This document shows positions 7,428 to 15,631 of a stretch of 46,602 nt of DNA, one piece after another. Every line of letters begins with the position of its first letter. The stretch's first letter is position 1. The DNA comes from an uncultured Clostridia bacterium (lineage in GTDB: Bacteria > Bacillota > Clostridia > UBA1381 > UBA9506), in the NCBI GenBank assembly GCA_934438075.1, contig CAKSBF010000016.1, positions 1 to 46,602 on the forward strand. The letters run 5' to 3'. The translations under genes were made by a program, and so were the position numbers. The notes below the pieces were generated by a model that was not told the origin of the DNA, made no database searches, and saw only the letters and a program-made list of their open reading frames with translations.

Positions 7428-7665
7428 CACCAATGCCAATGCAGTTTTACCCATGCTGACCAACTTCATCCTGCCATATCCAACTCTTTAACGGCATAAA
7501 TATTTTATGCAGAAATAATATATTTACGCAAAACCTTACTGCAAAAACCGCCTTTAACATTTTCCGATAAAATATCACAAAATTCCTTCCGCTCTCCTTG
7601 ATTTTAAAAAAATTATATGATACAATAGAGATTACGCAGTAAATATGTAAGGGGATTTTGAAGGA
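7428..7665. other. Divergent intergenic region, candidate replication origin
   Basis: This gene-free, A/T-rich region separates leftward from rightward transcription beside dnaA, where oriC usually lies. No canonical DnaA box (TTATCCACA) is present. A related motif, TTAYGCA, recurs on the plus strand at 7505-7513, 7524-7532 and 7632-7640, with another copy at 7226-7234 in the mgtE leader. A very A/T-rich stretch between the first two (around 7494-7526) could be an unwinding element. Origin function is inference from position and repeats only. Confidence 0.35.
7598..7626 (+). promoter_or_regulatory. dnaA promoter
   Basis: TTGATT (7598-7603) and TACAAT (7621-7626) with 17-bp spacing. The start near 7633 leaves a ~33-nt leader with a purine-rich RBS (AAGGGG/GAAGGA). 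One TTACGCA repeat overlaps the start point, where DnaA binding could autoregulate the gene. Confidence 0.75.
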
Positions 7666-9009
7666 ATGAAAGCACAGTTATCATCAATTTGGTTTGAAGC
7701 TCTGAGGCTGTTAAAGGAAAATAAAGACGTCAGCCCCTCTGCTTACGACCACTGGATTGAACCGTTAATTCCGGTAGGAATGTCGGAAGATACCATTTAT
7801 TTAAAAGTTCCGACCGAAGTGCATTACGAAATTGTTAAAACACTTCATCTGGAGGCAATTAAACAAGCTATCAATCTTGCATCGGAACATTTTTATAATG
7901 TAACAATATTAGATTACAATGAGGAAACACCGCCGGAATTGGAATATACGGTTGCATTTGACCGCTCCGGCGACAATGCTACTACGCTGAATCCACGCTA
8001 TACATTCGATTCCTTTGTAGTCGGTGATTCCAACCGTTTGGCACATGCTGCCTCCAAGGCAGTTTCCGAACGTCCTGCCGATGCCTTTAACCCTCTGTTT
8101 TTATATGGCGGCGCCGGTCTCGGAAAAACACACCTTGTACAGGCAATCGGCAACAAAATTATGGAGGATAACCCCTCCGCAAACATTTTATATGTGACAA
8201 GCGAAAAGTTCATGAATGAGTTTATTAATCTGATGGTAACAAAGAAGAACACGATTGACTTCCGCAATAAATACCGCACCTGCGATGTCTTGATTATTGA
8301 TGATATCCAATTTTTGTCCAATAAAGATCAAACACAGGTGGAGTTTTTTCATACCTTTAACGCACTGCACGAAGCAAACAAACAGATTATCATGACCTCC
8401 GACCGCCCGCCGAAAGAAATCAAAGAGCTGGAGGAACGGATGCGCACGCGTTTTGAGTGGGGCCTGATTGTAGACATTAAGCCGCCGGATTTGGAAACAC
8501 GCGTTGCTATTTTAAAAAAGAAAGCAAACGAAGAAAATTTTGAAGTGCCCGATAACATTTTATTTTACATTGCAGAAAACCTAAAATCAAACATTCGTAA
8601 TCTGGAGGGTGTATTAAAGCGACTGACTGCATACAATGTATTAATGGGCAGACCAATCACCATGACGCTGGCAGATGAGGCAATAAAAGAATTTTTAAAT
8701 AAAAATGATGACCCTCACATTAACACGGAATATATTTTGTCAATTGTGGCAAATTATTTTAATATTACATCGGACGAAATTCTATCTTCCAAAAGGACAC
8801 AGGAAATTTCTTACGCACGGCATATCGCAATGTATCTGATCCGTGAGTTTACCAACCTTTCTCTGCCGAAAATCGGTCAGGAACTGGGCGGCAGAAATCA
8901 TGCAACGATATTAAACGGTATTAACAACATTAAAACCAGCATGCAGAAAGACGAGGACACAAAGAAAATTATTGACGAGTTGGTAAAAAATCTCGAAAAC
9001 AGAGATTGA
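7666..9009 (+). CDS. dnaA: Chromosomal replication initiator DnaA
   Basis: A 447-residue AAA+ initiator that binds oriC and melts it. Domain I is at 1-90, a short linker follows, the AAA+ core has Walker A GGAGLGKTH (about 148) and Walker B IIDDIQF (about 208), and domain IV is the C-terminal helix-turn-helix. The DNA-recognition signature, usually GGRDHTTV, reads GGRNHATI here (residues 408-415), so the base-reading Asp is Asn and a Thr is Ala. This may change box specificity. An S4-domain gene and recF follow, but dnaN does not. ATG 7666 fits the family start. Confidence 0.97.
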   Translation: MKAQLSSIWFEALRLLKENKDVSPSAYDHWIEPLIPVGMSEDTIYLKVPTEVHYEIVKTLHLEAIKQAINLASEHFYNVTILDYNEETPPELEYTVAFDRSGDNATTLNPRYTFDSFVVGDSNRLAHAASKAVSERPADAFNPLFLYGGAGLGKTHLVQAIGNKIMEDNPSANILYVTSEKFMNEFINLMVTKKNTIDFRNKYRTCDVLIIDDIQFLSNKDQTQVEFFHTFNALHEANKQIIMTSDRPPKEIKELEERMRTRFEWGLIVDIKPPDLETRVAILKKKANEENFEVPDNILFYIAENLKSNIRNLEGVLKRLTAYNVLMGRPITMTLADEAIKEFLNKNDDPHINTEYILSIVANYFNITSDEILSSKRTQEISYARHIAMYLIREFTNLSLPKIGQELGGRNHATILNGINNIKTSMQKDEDTKKIIDELVKNLENRD

Positions 9010-9027
9010 GATTGCACGGAGGAAACT

Positions 9028-9243
9028 ATGAACGTAAAAATTTCAACGGAATTTATTAAACTGGATCAATTGCTGAAATATGCAGGAATCTCTTTGTCCG
9101 GAGCAGATGCGAAAGAACTGATTTTAAGCGGCGTTGTGTGTGTAAACGGTGAGGTTTGCACCATGCGCGGCAAAAAAATGCGTCCCGGGGATACTGCCCT
9201 CCTTACGCTCGGCGATGAATATATTGAACTGACGGTGGAATAA
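9028..9243 (+). CDS. S4-domain RNA-binding protein, YaaA type
   Basis: A 71-residue protein that is essentially one S4 fold (FIKLDQLLKYAGISLSGADAKELILSGVVCVNGEVCTMRGKKMRPGD). This small S4 protein is the conserved companion of recF in the dnaA region of Firmicutes and is thought to bind RNA or ribosomes; its exact role is unknown. It lies 18 bases after dnaA and three bases before recF, so it is probably cotranscribed and translationally coupled. A GGAGGAAA site precedes the ATG. Confidence 0.92.
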   Translation: MNVKISTEFIKLDQLLKYAGISLSGADAKELILSGVVCVNGEVCTMRGKKMRPGDTALLTLGDEYIELTVE

Positions 9244-9246
9244 GCT

Positions 9247-10326
9247 ATGCACATCGAACACTTGAGTCTGAAAAATTTTCGCAACTACTCTGCTGAAGAA
9301 TTTTCGTTTATTCCGCAAACAAATCTGCTTTACGGGAAAAATGCGCAGGGTAAAACCAACGCACTGGAGGCGTTGTATCTTTTTTCCATTGGAAAATCAT
9401 TCCGCACGCCGCAAGACAGGGAACTAATCCGTTTTGGCGAGGATTTAGCGCGTGCAGAGCTCATTTTTTCAGATTCCAAGCGTCAGCAAAAAATTGAAAT
9501 TATCTTGCGGCGCGACCGCAAAAAGCAAATAAAAATCAACGGCGTTGTCATCCACAAGCTCAGCGAGCTTGTCGGACGGCTGAACGTCGTCTTGTTTTGT
9601 CCCGAAGAGCTCGGGCTTGTAAAAGAAGGACCAAACGTCCGCCGCCGTTTCGTGGATATCGCTCTGAGCCAATTGCGTCCAAACTATTACCATACTCTGG
9701 GGCTTTACCACAAAGTTTTGGAACAGCGCAACAATTTGCTCCGTAAGATGAAATATGAAAAGGCCGCATCATTAGCAGATACTATGTTTGTCTGGAATGA
9801 AAAACTCGCAGCATATGGTGTGCAAATTGCAGCTTATCGCAGAGAGTTTCTGCAAAATCTGGAAAAATATGCTCAAAAAGTGCACGCTGAAATATCCGGC
9901 GAAACGCTTGGTCTGGAATATCGCACCAGAATCGGGACAAAGGAAGAATTTCTGGAAAAATTAAATTCCAACATTGCCGGAGAAGCAGAACAGGGCTATA
10001 CACTCTACGGTCCGCATCGGGATGATATTCTGCTCACAGTTAATCAGCGTGATGCAAAAAGCTTTGCCTCTCAAGGACAGCAGCGAACCATTGTTTTGTC
10101 ATTAAAGCTTGCGCAGGCCGATCTTTTATATGAAGAGACAGGAGAATATCCCATTTTACTGTTGGACGATATTATGTCCGAACTTGATGCCGGACGCAGA
10201 GCCTATCTTGCAAAAAAAATTCTGGATAAGCAGGTCGTTATTACCTGCACGGACATTGAGGAAAACCTATGCGGCAGCAAAACAAAAACCCTGCACATTC
10301 ACAATGGTGAAATTATACCGTTATAA
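9247..10326 (+). CDS. recF: DNA gap-repair protein RecF
   Basis: A 359-residue SMC-like ATPase that loads RecA onto gaps with RecO and RecR. Walker A is GKNAQGKTN (about residues 30-38), the ABC signature region is FASQGQQRT (about 275), and Walker B is LLDDIMSELD (about 305), all typical. It starts MHIEHLSLKNFRNY as in the family. Third gene of the dnaA cluster. Confidence 0.97.
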   Translation: MHIEHLSLKNFRNYSAEEFSFIPQTNLLYGKNAQGKTNALEALYLFSIGKSFRTPQDRELIRFGEDLARAELIFSDSKRQQKIEIILRRDRKKQIKINGVVIHKLSELVGRLNVVLFCPEELGLVKEGPNVRRRFVDIALSQLRPNYYHTLGLYHKVLEQRNNLLRKMKYEKAASLADTMFVWNEKLAAYGVQIAAYRREFLQNLEKYAQKVHAEISGETLGLEYRTRIGTKEEFLEKLNSNIAGEAEQGYTLYGPHRDDILLTVNQRDAKSFASQGQQRTIVLSLKLAQADLLYEETGEYPILLLDDIMSELDAGRRAYLAKKILDKQVVITCTDIEENLCGSKTKTLHIHNGEIIPL

Positions 10327-10351
10327 TACCGAAACCGAAAGGAAGATTAGC

Positions 10352-10639
10352 ATGTTTTTACATCTTGGCGGAGATACAGTTGTTAATTTAAAAGACGTCA
10401 TTGCCATTATGGACTTAGATGTAACCAGTACCTCAAAAATCACACGGGAGTTTCTTGCCGTCGCTGAAGAAGAGGGGTTTGTCGTCAACGTATCAGAGGA
10501 TTTACCGAAGTCGTACGTATTAACGGAAATTGATCACAAAAGCAAAATCTTTGTATCGCCTATCTCCTCTGCCACTCTGCTCAAACGGGCAAGAAATTTT
10601 CAAAACATGACTGCTTCCTTATCAACCGAAGAACTGTAA
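10352..10639 (+). CDS. remB: DUF370 / RemA-RemB family regulator
   Basis: A 95-residue protein of the DUF370 family (MFLHLGGDTVVNLKDVIAIMDLD). RemA-type members form rings that bind DNA and activate matrix genes in Bacillus; the recF-adjacent paralogue is RemB/YaaB. The open frame extends far upstream inside recF, but ATG 10352 is preceded by AAAGGAAG and gives the family length. gyrB and gyrA, which often follow, are absent. No strong terminator is seen before the next promoter. Confidence 0.88.
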   Translation: MFLHLGGDTVVNLKDVIAIMDLDVTSTSKITREFLAVAEEEGFVVNVSEDLPKSYVLTEIDHKSKIFVSPISSATLLKRARNFQNMTASLSTEEL

Positions 10640-10741
10640 AATTTTTGCAAATTCTAAGAGTAGATTTTTTCTGATAAATTTTTTTACCGCCAATATTGTG
10701 AACCGTTTCTTCAAAAAAAGTTTTCTGCCGAAATCCTTCTC

Positions 10742-10770
10742 TTGTTTTCTTTCGTAAAATATGATATGAT
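10742..10770 (+). promoter_or_regulatory. Promoter of the DRTGG/HydS-like operon
   Basis: TTGTTT (10742-10747), 17 bp, TATGAT (10765-10770). Start expected near 10777, 28 bases before the first gene, which has a GAAAGG RBS. Confidence 0.7.
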
Positions 10771-10804
10771 TACATAAACTATCAAGGAACGAAAGGGTGA
10801 GATT

Positions 10805-11158
10805 ATGAATTTAAAACAAGTACAAAAAACACTAAATGCCTCCGTGCTTACAACCTTTCCCTGGGAAGAGCTTGAAGTTCATTCCGCATGCGGCTGCGAT
10901 TTAATGAGCGATGTCCTGGCCTTTGTAAAGGATCAGGGGCTTTTGTTGACAGGCTTGGTCAATCCGCAGGTTATCCGCACCGCCGAAATGATGGATATTC
11001 GCGTTATTGTCTTTGTGCGCGGCAAAGTACCGGGACAGGATATTCTGGATTTAGCGGAAGGCATGGACATGGTTTTAATGACAACCTCACATCCGCTCTA
11101 CACAGCCTGCGGACTTCTGTATGAGCAGGGACTGCCGGGCAACGCAAGAAAGGAGTAG
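10805..11158 (+). CDS. DRTGG-domain protein (first copy)
   Basis: A 117-residue protein consisting of a DRTGG-type regulatory domain, recognisable from CGCDLMSDVLAFVKDQG, LLTGLVNPQVIRTAEMMDI and the closing MDMVLMTTSHPLYTACGLLYEQGL. The domain is also found linked to CBS domains and in some phosphotransacetylases and is thought to bind a ligand; its function is not established. It opens a tight operon, two bases before an anti-sigma-type ATPase, in a layout that recurs in Clostridia near [FeFe]-hydrogenase genes. A paralogue lies at 13095. Confidence 0.8.
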   Translation: MNLKQVQKTLNASVLTTFPWEELEVHSACGCDLMSDVLAFVKDQGLLLTGLVNPQVIRTAEMMDIRVIVFVRGKVPGQDILDLAEGMDMVLMTTSHPLYTACGLLYEQGLPGNARKE

Positions 11159-11160
11159 CT

Positions 11161-11589
11161 ATGGACGGCAAGGAAATGCAACTCCATTATGACATAGACG
11201 GTTCAAATTTTACCATTGCCGGGCAAGCCTCCAGCAACATAAAAAAGGTACTTAAACAACTCGGCATTGATCCGACTATCATTCGCCGTGCAGCGATTGC
11301 CATGTACGAGGGAGAAATCAACACTGTCATTCATGGCAAAGGCGGTGAATGCAACGTATTTCTTTCTCCAAAACAAATACGCATTATCTTTACCGATCAC
11401 GGTCCCGGCATCGCTGACATTGACAAAGCAATGCAGGAGGGATTTTCTACAGCTGATGCCGAAGCGCGCGAACTTGGCTTTGGCGCAGGAATGGGTCTGC
11501 CAAATATGAAAAAATATGCTGACACACTGGAAGTAGAGTCCGTTATCGGCAAGGGAACCACCGTAACCATAACAATTTTTATTCCGTAA
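11161..11589 (+). CDS. Anti-sigma-factor-type serine kinase / ATPase (RsbW-like)
   Basis: A 142-residue GHKL ATPase of the HATPase_c_2 / RsbW-SpoIIAB type. The N box (IAMYEGEINTVIHGKGG) and G boxes (TDHGPGIADIDKAM and LGFGAGMGLPNMKKYAD) are intact. Family members phosphorylate an antagonist on serine and sequester a sigma factor. No sigma factor or STAS antagonist is adjacent; the neighbours are DRTGG and hydrogenase-like proteins, so its target may be redox-linked. It differs from the spoIIAB product at 16104. Confidence 0.88.
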   Translation: MDGKEMQLHYDIDGSNFTIAGQASSNIKKVLKQLGIDPTIIRRAAIAMYEGEINTVIHGKGGECNVFLSPKQIRIIFTDHGPGIADIDKAMQEGFSTADAEARELGFGAGMGLPNMKKYADTLEVESVIGKGTTVTITIFIP

Positions 11590-11637
11590 AAGCTTACAAA
11601 AAGTAAACAAGATATACAGTGGTCAGAAAAATATTGC

Positions 11638-11719
11638 AGGACGGCTCATGCTTTTAGGATTGGCATCTACCATTGAGTACTAAGGCTTCTCATTTATTCT
11701 CCCTCGCTTTTACCGTCCT
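11638..11719 (+). ncRNA. Candidate structured RNA before the HydS-like gene
   Basis: The 157-nt gap between the ATPase and hydrogenase-like genes contains a closing helix of AGGACGG (11638-11644) with CCGTCCT (11713-11719), enclosing a second helix where GCTTTTAG pairs with CTAAGGC with one bulge, and a small TGG/CCA hairpin inside. CATTTTTCTT follows. It looks like a nested fold ending 27 bases before the coding start. I do not recognise an Rfam family, and chance pairing cannot be excluded. Confidence 0.35.
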
Positions 11720-11746
11720 CATTTTTCTTAATATTCATTTTCGGAG

Positions 11747-13087
11747 GTGGGTATTACGACAGAAACATTAAAACAATATTTTCATTCCGTTACGCTGGAC
11801 CGCAGCAAATGCAAAGGATGCACCAACTGTATTAAGCATTGCCCCACCGAAGCAATCCGTGTACGTGACGGCAAGGCAAAAATAATTAAAGAACGCTGCA
11901 TTGACTGCGGCGAATGTATTCGCGTATGTCCCCATAAGGCAAAAAGTGCAGTTACCGATTCGCTTGCAAATCTTGCGCAATACCGTTATAATGTTGCTCT
12001 GCCCGCACCAACTCTCTATGGACAGTTTAACCATTTGAAGGATATTAATCTGGTGCTGACCGGGCTGAAAAAACTGGGTTTTGACGATGTGTATGAGGTT
12101 GCAAAGGCAACAGAAGCAATCACCAACTGCACCAAAAAACTTCTTGCCGACGGAACACTGTGCAGACCGATTATCAGTTCTGCCTGCCCAACCGTCACCC
12201 GTTTGATCTGTGTACGCTTTCCCGGTTTAATCCCGCACATTTTGCCGCTTATATCACCCATGGAGGCCGCCGCCAAAGCCGCCCGTAAGGATGCAGAAGC
12301 AAAAACCGGTTTGTCTCCGGAGGAAATCGGCGTATTCTTTCTTTCTCCCTGTGCCGCAAAGGCAACGGCAGTACGCAACCCTATCGGAATTGCTGTCTCT
12401 CCGGTAAGCGGTGTGATTTCCATAAAAGAAATTTACCTAAAACTCCTGCCCGTTTTAAGCAAGCTGGAAAAGGTAGAAACCTTAAGCACCTGCGCATTTG
12501 CCGGAGTAAACTGGGCGCAAAGCGGCGGTGAAGCAAGCGCCCTGCAAAACGAAAAATATGTTGCCGTAGACGGGATACATAACGTTGTTAAGCTTTTAGA
12601 GGAAATTGAAGATGACGAAACTCTCGATCTTGACTTTATTGAAGCGCTCTCATGCATAGGCGGCTGCGTAGGCGGCCCGCTGAACGTAGAAAATACCTTT
12701 GTTGCAAAAACAAAAATCAAAAAGCTTGCAAGTGACTTAAAGAAAAAGGAAAGCTCATCGCCCCCTGTTGCACTGTCTGACGGGGAACTGAAATGGGAAT
12801 CGCCTGTTGTTTACCGCAATGTATTAAACTTGGATGAAAATCTAACCATAGCCTTACAGAAAATGCAGATTATGGAAGAATTGGCCCTCCAGTTGCCGCA
12901 GCTTGACTGCGGTTCCTGCGGTGCTCCCAGTTGCAAGGCTCTGGCAGAGGATATCGTACGAGGCTTTGCCGGCGAATCAGATTGTATATACAAGCTCCGT
13001 GAAAAAGTGCGCGACCTTGCAAAGCAGATGATCGAATTGGAGGAACAAATGCCCGGTTCTTTTCAACAGGATGTAAAAGAAAGGTAG
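11747..13087 (+). CDS. [FeFe]-hydrogenase-like iron-sulfur protein, HydS (sensory) type
   Basis: A 446-residue cytosolic protein. Order: two [4Fe-4S] ferredoxin motifs (CKGCTNCIKHCP at 22-33, CIDCGECIRVCP at 51-62), an H-cluster domain, and a C-terminal four-cysteine Fe-S motif (C388, C391, C396, C413). All four H-cluster ligands are kept: C147 (SACP), C202 (SPCAAK), C303 and C307 (CIGGCVGG). The catalytic proton-transfer Cys next to the first ligand is Ala, and the usual MPC methionine is Ser. This pattern belongs to group C/HydS-like sensors rather than productive hydrogenases. The GTG at 11747 overlaps the GGAGG site, so the real start may be slightly downstream, possibly a rare ATT codon. 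No hydABC or maturases are nearby. Confidence 0.85.
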   Translation: MGITTETLKQYFHSVTLDRSKCKGCTNCIKHCPTEAIRVRDGKAKIIKERCIDCGECIRVCPHKAKSAVTDSLANLAQYRYNVALPAPTLYGQFNHLKDINLVLTGLKKLGFDDVYEVAKATEAITNCTKKLLADGTLCRPIISSACPTVTRLICVRFPGLIPHILPLISPMEAAAKAARKDAEAKTGLSPEEIGVFFLSPCAAKATAVRNPIGIAVSPVSGVISIKEIYLKLLPVLSKLEKVETLSTCAFAGVNWAQSGGEASALQNEKYVAVDGIHNVVKLLEEIEDDETLDLDFIEALSCIGGCVGGPLNVENTFVAKTKIKKLASDLKKKESSSPPVALSDGELKWESPVVYRNVLNLDENLTIALQKMQIMEELALQLPQLDCGSCGAPSCKALAEDIVRGFAGESDCIYKLREKVRDLAKQMIELEEQMPGSFQQDVKER

Positions 13088-13094
13088 GATATTT

Positions 13095-13421
13095 ATGAAG
13101 GTCTTTGAACTTACCGAAAAGTTAGAGCTTACACCATTGATCAAAGGGAACAGCGAAGCCGAAATTCAAGGCTGCTACATCGGAGATTTGCTCAGCCTGG
13201 TCATGAGCCGTGCGCAAGAGGGAGAAGTCTGGCTGACTGTGCAAACCAATGTAAACATTATTGCCGTTGCGGTACTGACGGAAATCTCCTGCATTATCGT
13301 TACTGAGGGTATGGATATTCCCGAAGAAACCATTGCCAAAGCAGCAGAACAGGACATACCGCTTTTCCAAAGCGCACAAACAAGTTATGAGCTTGCCTGC
13401 GCGCTCTCCAAACTACTGTGA
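13095..13421 (+). CDS. DRTGG-domain protein (second copy)
   Basis: A 108-residue protein with a DRTGG-like domain (IQGCYIGDLLSLVMSRAQEGEVWLTVQTNVNIIAVAVLTEISCIIVTEGMDI), similar in plan to the product at 10805 but diverged. It begins seven bases after the hydrogenase-like gene, and its stop overlaps the PHP gene start by four bases, implying translational coupling. Probably a ligand-binding regulatory subunit; ligand unknown. Confidence 0.8.
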   Translation: MKVFELTEKLELTPLIKGNSEAEIQGCYIGDLLSLVMSRAQEGEVWLTVQTNVNIIAVAVLTEISCIIVTEGMDIPEETIAKAAEQDIPLFQSAQTSYELACALSKLL

Positions 13422-14134
13422 AACTGTACTGCGACCTGCATATTCATACTGCCCTTTCTCCCTGCGGTGACATGGATATGACTCCGAACAACATTGTAAA
13501 TATGGCTCTGCTGAAAGGCTTGAATATCATTGCCATCACTGACCACAACGCCATTGCAAACATTGAAGCCACTATAAAATGTGCAGAGGGTACTCCGTTG
13601 ACAGTGATTGCCGGTATGGAACTTGAAACTTCGGAGGAGGCTCACTTTATTTGCCTTTTCCCCAACCTAAAAATGGCACAGGATTTTTATGAGCAGATTA
13701 AAAAATATTTTTTGCCGGTCAAAAATCGCCCTGATATTTTTGGTGAGCAGGCAATTATGAACGCAGATGATGAAATAATAGGCTATGAGCCACGGCTTTT
13801 GGTCAGCGCCACCTCCTGTTCTGTTTATGCCGCTGCGCCTCTTGTCAAGCACTTGGGCGGTGTGATTTACCCTGCGCACGTTGACCGAAATTCCTACAGT
13901 GTCATTTCCAATCTTGGCTTTGTACCGCCCGATTTAGACTTTCACACGGTAGAAATTTCACGGCAAATGACTGCCGCCGATGCACTTTCCCGCTTTCCTC
14001 ATCTTGCGCAATATCAATCCATTACTGCATCAGATGCACATTATCTGTGGGATATCTACGAGACGGAATGTGTAGTCGAACTTGCTGAACAATCTTCGGA
14101 AGCATTATTAAATTATTTGAAAGGACGAACTTAA
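13418..14134 (+). CDS. PHP-domain metal-dependent phosphoesterase
   Basis: A 238-residue PHP-family protein. Metal-ligand motifs are visible: DLHIHT near the N-terminus, ITDHNA around residue 40, GMELET around 67, YPAHVDRNSY around 148 and SDAHYLWDI near 205. Relatives hydrolyse nucleotide 3'-phosphates or histidinol phosphate; the substrate here is unknown. It overlaps the second DRTGG gene by four bases and abuts the cardiolipin synthase start, so it is mid-operon. The same association with DRTGG and HydS-like proteins occurs in other Clostridia, suggesting one signalling unit. Confidence 0.87.
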   Translation: MKLYCDLHIHTALSPCGDMDMTPNNIVNMALLKGLNIIAITDHNAIANIEATIKCAEGTPLTVIAGMELETSEEAHFICLFPNLKMAQDFYEQIKKYFLPVKNRPDIFGEQAIMNADDEIIGYEPRLLVSATSCSVYAAAPLVKHLGGVIYPAHVDRNSYSVISNLGFVPPDLDFHTVEISRQMTAADALSRFPHLAQYQSITASDAHYLWDIYETECVVELAEQSSEALLNYLKGRT

Positions 14135-15589
14135 TTGATAGAACTTTGGCACCACATGCCTGCCTATATTATATTGTTGCATGTTATTACACTCGTAATT
14201 GTATTATTCCGCGAGCGCAAACGTCCGGTCAGTACCATTTCTTGGGTATTTACTTTACTGTTTCTGCCTGTTCTGGGGGTATTGCTTTACATTTTTTTGG
14301 GAACCGCCCGCTATGTAAATGTAAAACGTAAATTTGGCAAAAAACTGTTACTGGACAAAGAATACCACCAAATAATCCGCTCGCAGCTGGAACACCTGCA
14401 GCAGGATTCTGCTTTTTGTGATGAGCAATCGTCTCCGTATTTGGATATGATTACGATGCATACAAAAACCGCTAACAGTCTCTACTCCGATGACAACGCT
14501 CTCACGCTTCTCCCCTCTGCACAGGAAAAATATAGCCTGATGTTTGCTGATATTCGTGCCGCAAAAAAATCAGTACATGTTATGTATTATATTTTTCGCA
14601 ACGACAACATTGGCAACCGTCTGATTGATTTGCTGACCGAAAAGGCAAAAGAAGGCGTAGAGGTTCGCCTAATTTATGATAGTTTCGGTAACTTAAAAAC
14701 ACCTGCAAAAACATTTCAACGGCTGACGAAAGCAGGCGGCCAGGTCATTAAATTTTTACCTCATCCTCTGCTCAATTTGTTGCGTGTAAACTATCGAAAT
14801 CACCGTAAAATCGTAGTGATTGACGGCGAAATCGGCTACCTTGGCGGCATTAATATTGGTGACGAATATTTAGGGCTGGATAAAACCAAAACACCGTGGC
14901 GCGATACCCATTTACGCATTGTCGGCAGCAGCGTCGCTTCCCTTCAGCTTCGTTTCCTGCAGGATTGGCAATATTTAAAAGATGAGAAGATGGAAGAAAA
15001 GGAGGCCGCCAAAAAATATTTCTCTGTCCGCTCCGATGCCGGGAACAGCGCACTGCAAATTGTATCCAGCGGTCCCGACAGCCCTGCCCAGCAGATAAAA
15101 TATGGTTTTGTAAAAATGATGGCCGGCGCACGCAAAACTTTATATTTGCAAACGCCGTATCTGATTCCTGACGATACGATTGCTGACAGTTTGAAAATAG
15201 CCGTAAATTCCGGCGTAGATGTGCGCGTTATGATACCGGGAATCCCTGATAAAAAATTTGTCTATTATGCCACGCTCTCTTACGTTGAAGAGCTTTTGCA
15301 GGCAGGAGTGCGAGTGTATGCATATGATGGTTTTCTGCACAGTAAAATGATGGTTGCCGACAGCTCTATCGCCACACTGGGCACAACAAACATGGACATC
15401 CGCGGTTTTCAGCTTGCTTTTGAAGTAAATGCTTTCATTTATGATGCTGATTTTGCAGCACAATGCAGCAAAATGTTTACAAATGATATGAAGTCCTGCC
15501 GGGAACTGGATCTGGAAACCTTCTCTAAGCGTTCCCACCGAAGCAAAATGAAGGAATCTATTTTTCGTCTGCTTTCCCCTTTAATGTAA
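14135..15589 (+). CDS. cls: Cardiolipin synthase
   Basis: A 484-residue membrane enzyme condensing two phosphatidylglycerols into cardiolipin. Two N-terminal membrane helices (about 8-30 and 38-58) precede two phospholipase-D domains with HKD motifs: HRKIVVIDGEIGYLGGIN (about 227) and HSKMMVADSSIATLGTTN (about 400). The TTG start at 14135 directly follows the PHP stop codon, with AAAGGA about ten bases upstream. Length is normal for the Firmicute type. Last gene of the operon that begins at 10805; whether it is functionally tied to the redox cluster is unclear. Confidence 0.96.
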   Translation: MIELWHHMPAYIILLHVITLVIVLFRERKRPVSTISWVFTLLFLPVLGVLLYIFLGTARYVNVKRKFGKKLLLDKEYHQIIRSQLEHLQQDSAFCDEQSSPYLDMITMHTKTANSLYSDDNALTLLPSAQEKYSLMFADIRAAKKSVHVMYYIFRNDNIGNRLIDLLTEKAKEGVEVRLIYDSFGNLKTPAKTFQRLTKAGGQVIKFLPHPLLNLLRVNYRNHRKIVVIDGEIGYLGGINIGDEYLGLDKTKTPWRDTHLRIVGSSVASLQLRFLQDWQYLKDEKMEEKEAAKKYFSVRSDAGNSALQIVSSGPDSPAQQIKYGFVKMMAGARKTLYLQTPYLIPDDTIADSLKIAVNSGVDVRVMIPGIPDKKFVYYATLSYVEELLQAGVRVYAYDGFLHSKMMVADSSIATLGTTNMDIRGFQLAFEVNAFIYDADFAAQCSKMFTNDMKSCRELDLETFSKRSHRSKMKESIFRLLSPLM

Positions 15590-15631
15590 ACAATATTAGA
15601 ACCTCTCATCAACATATAATAAAACTATTTT

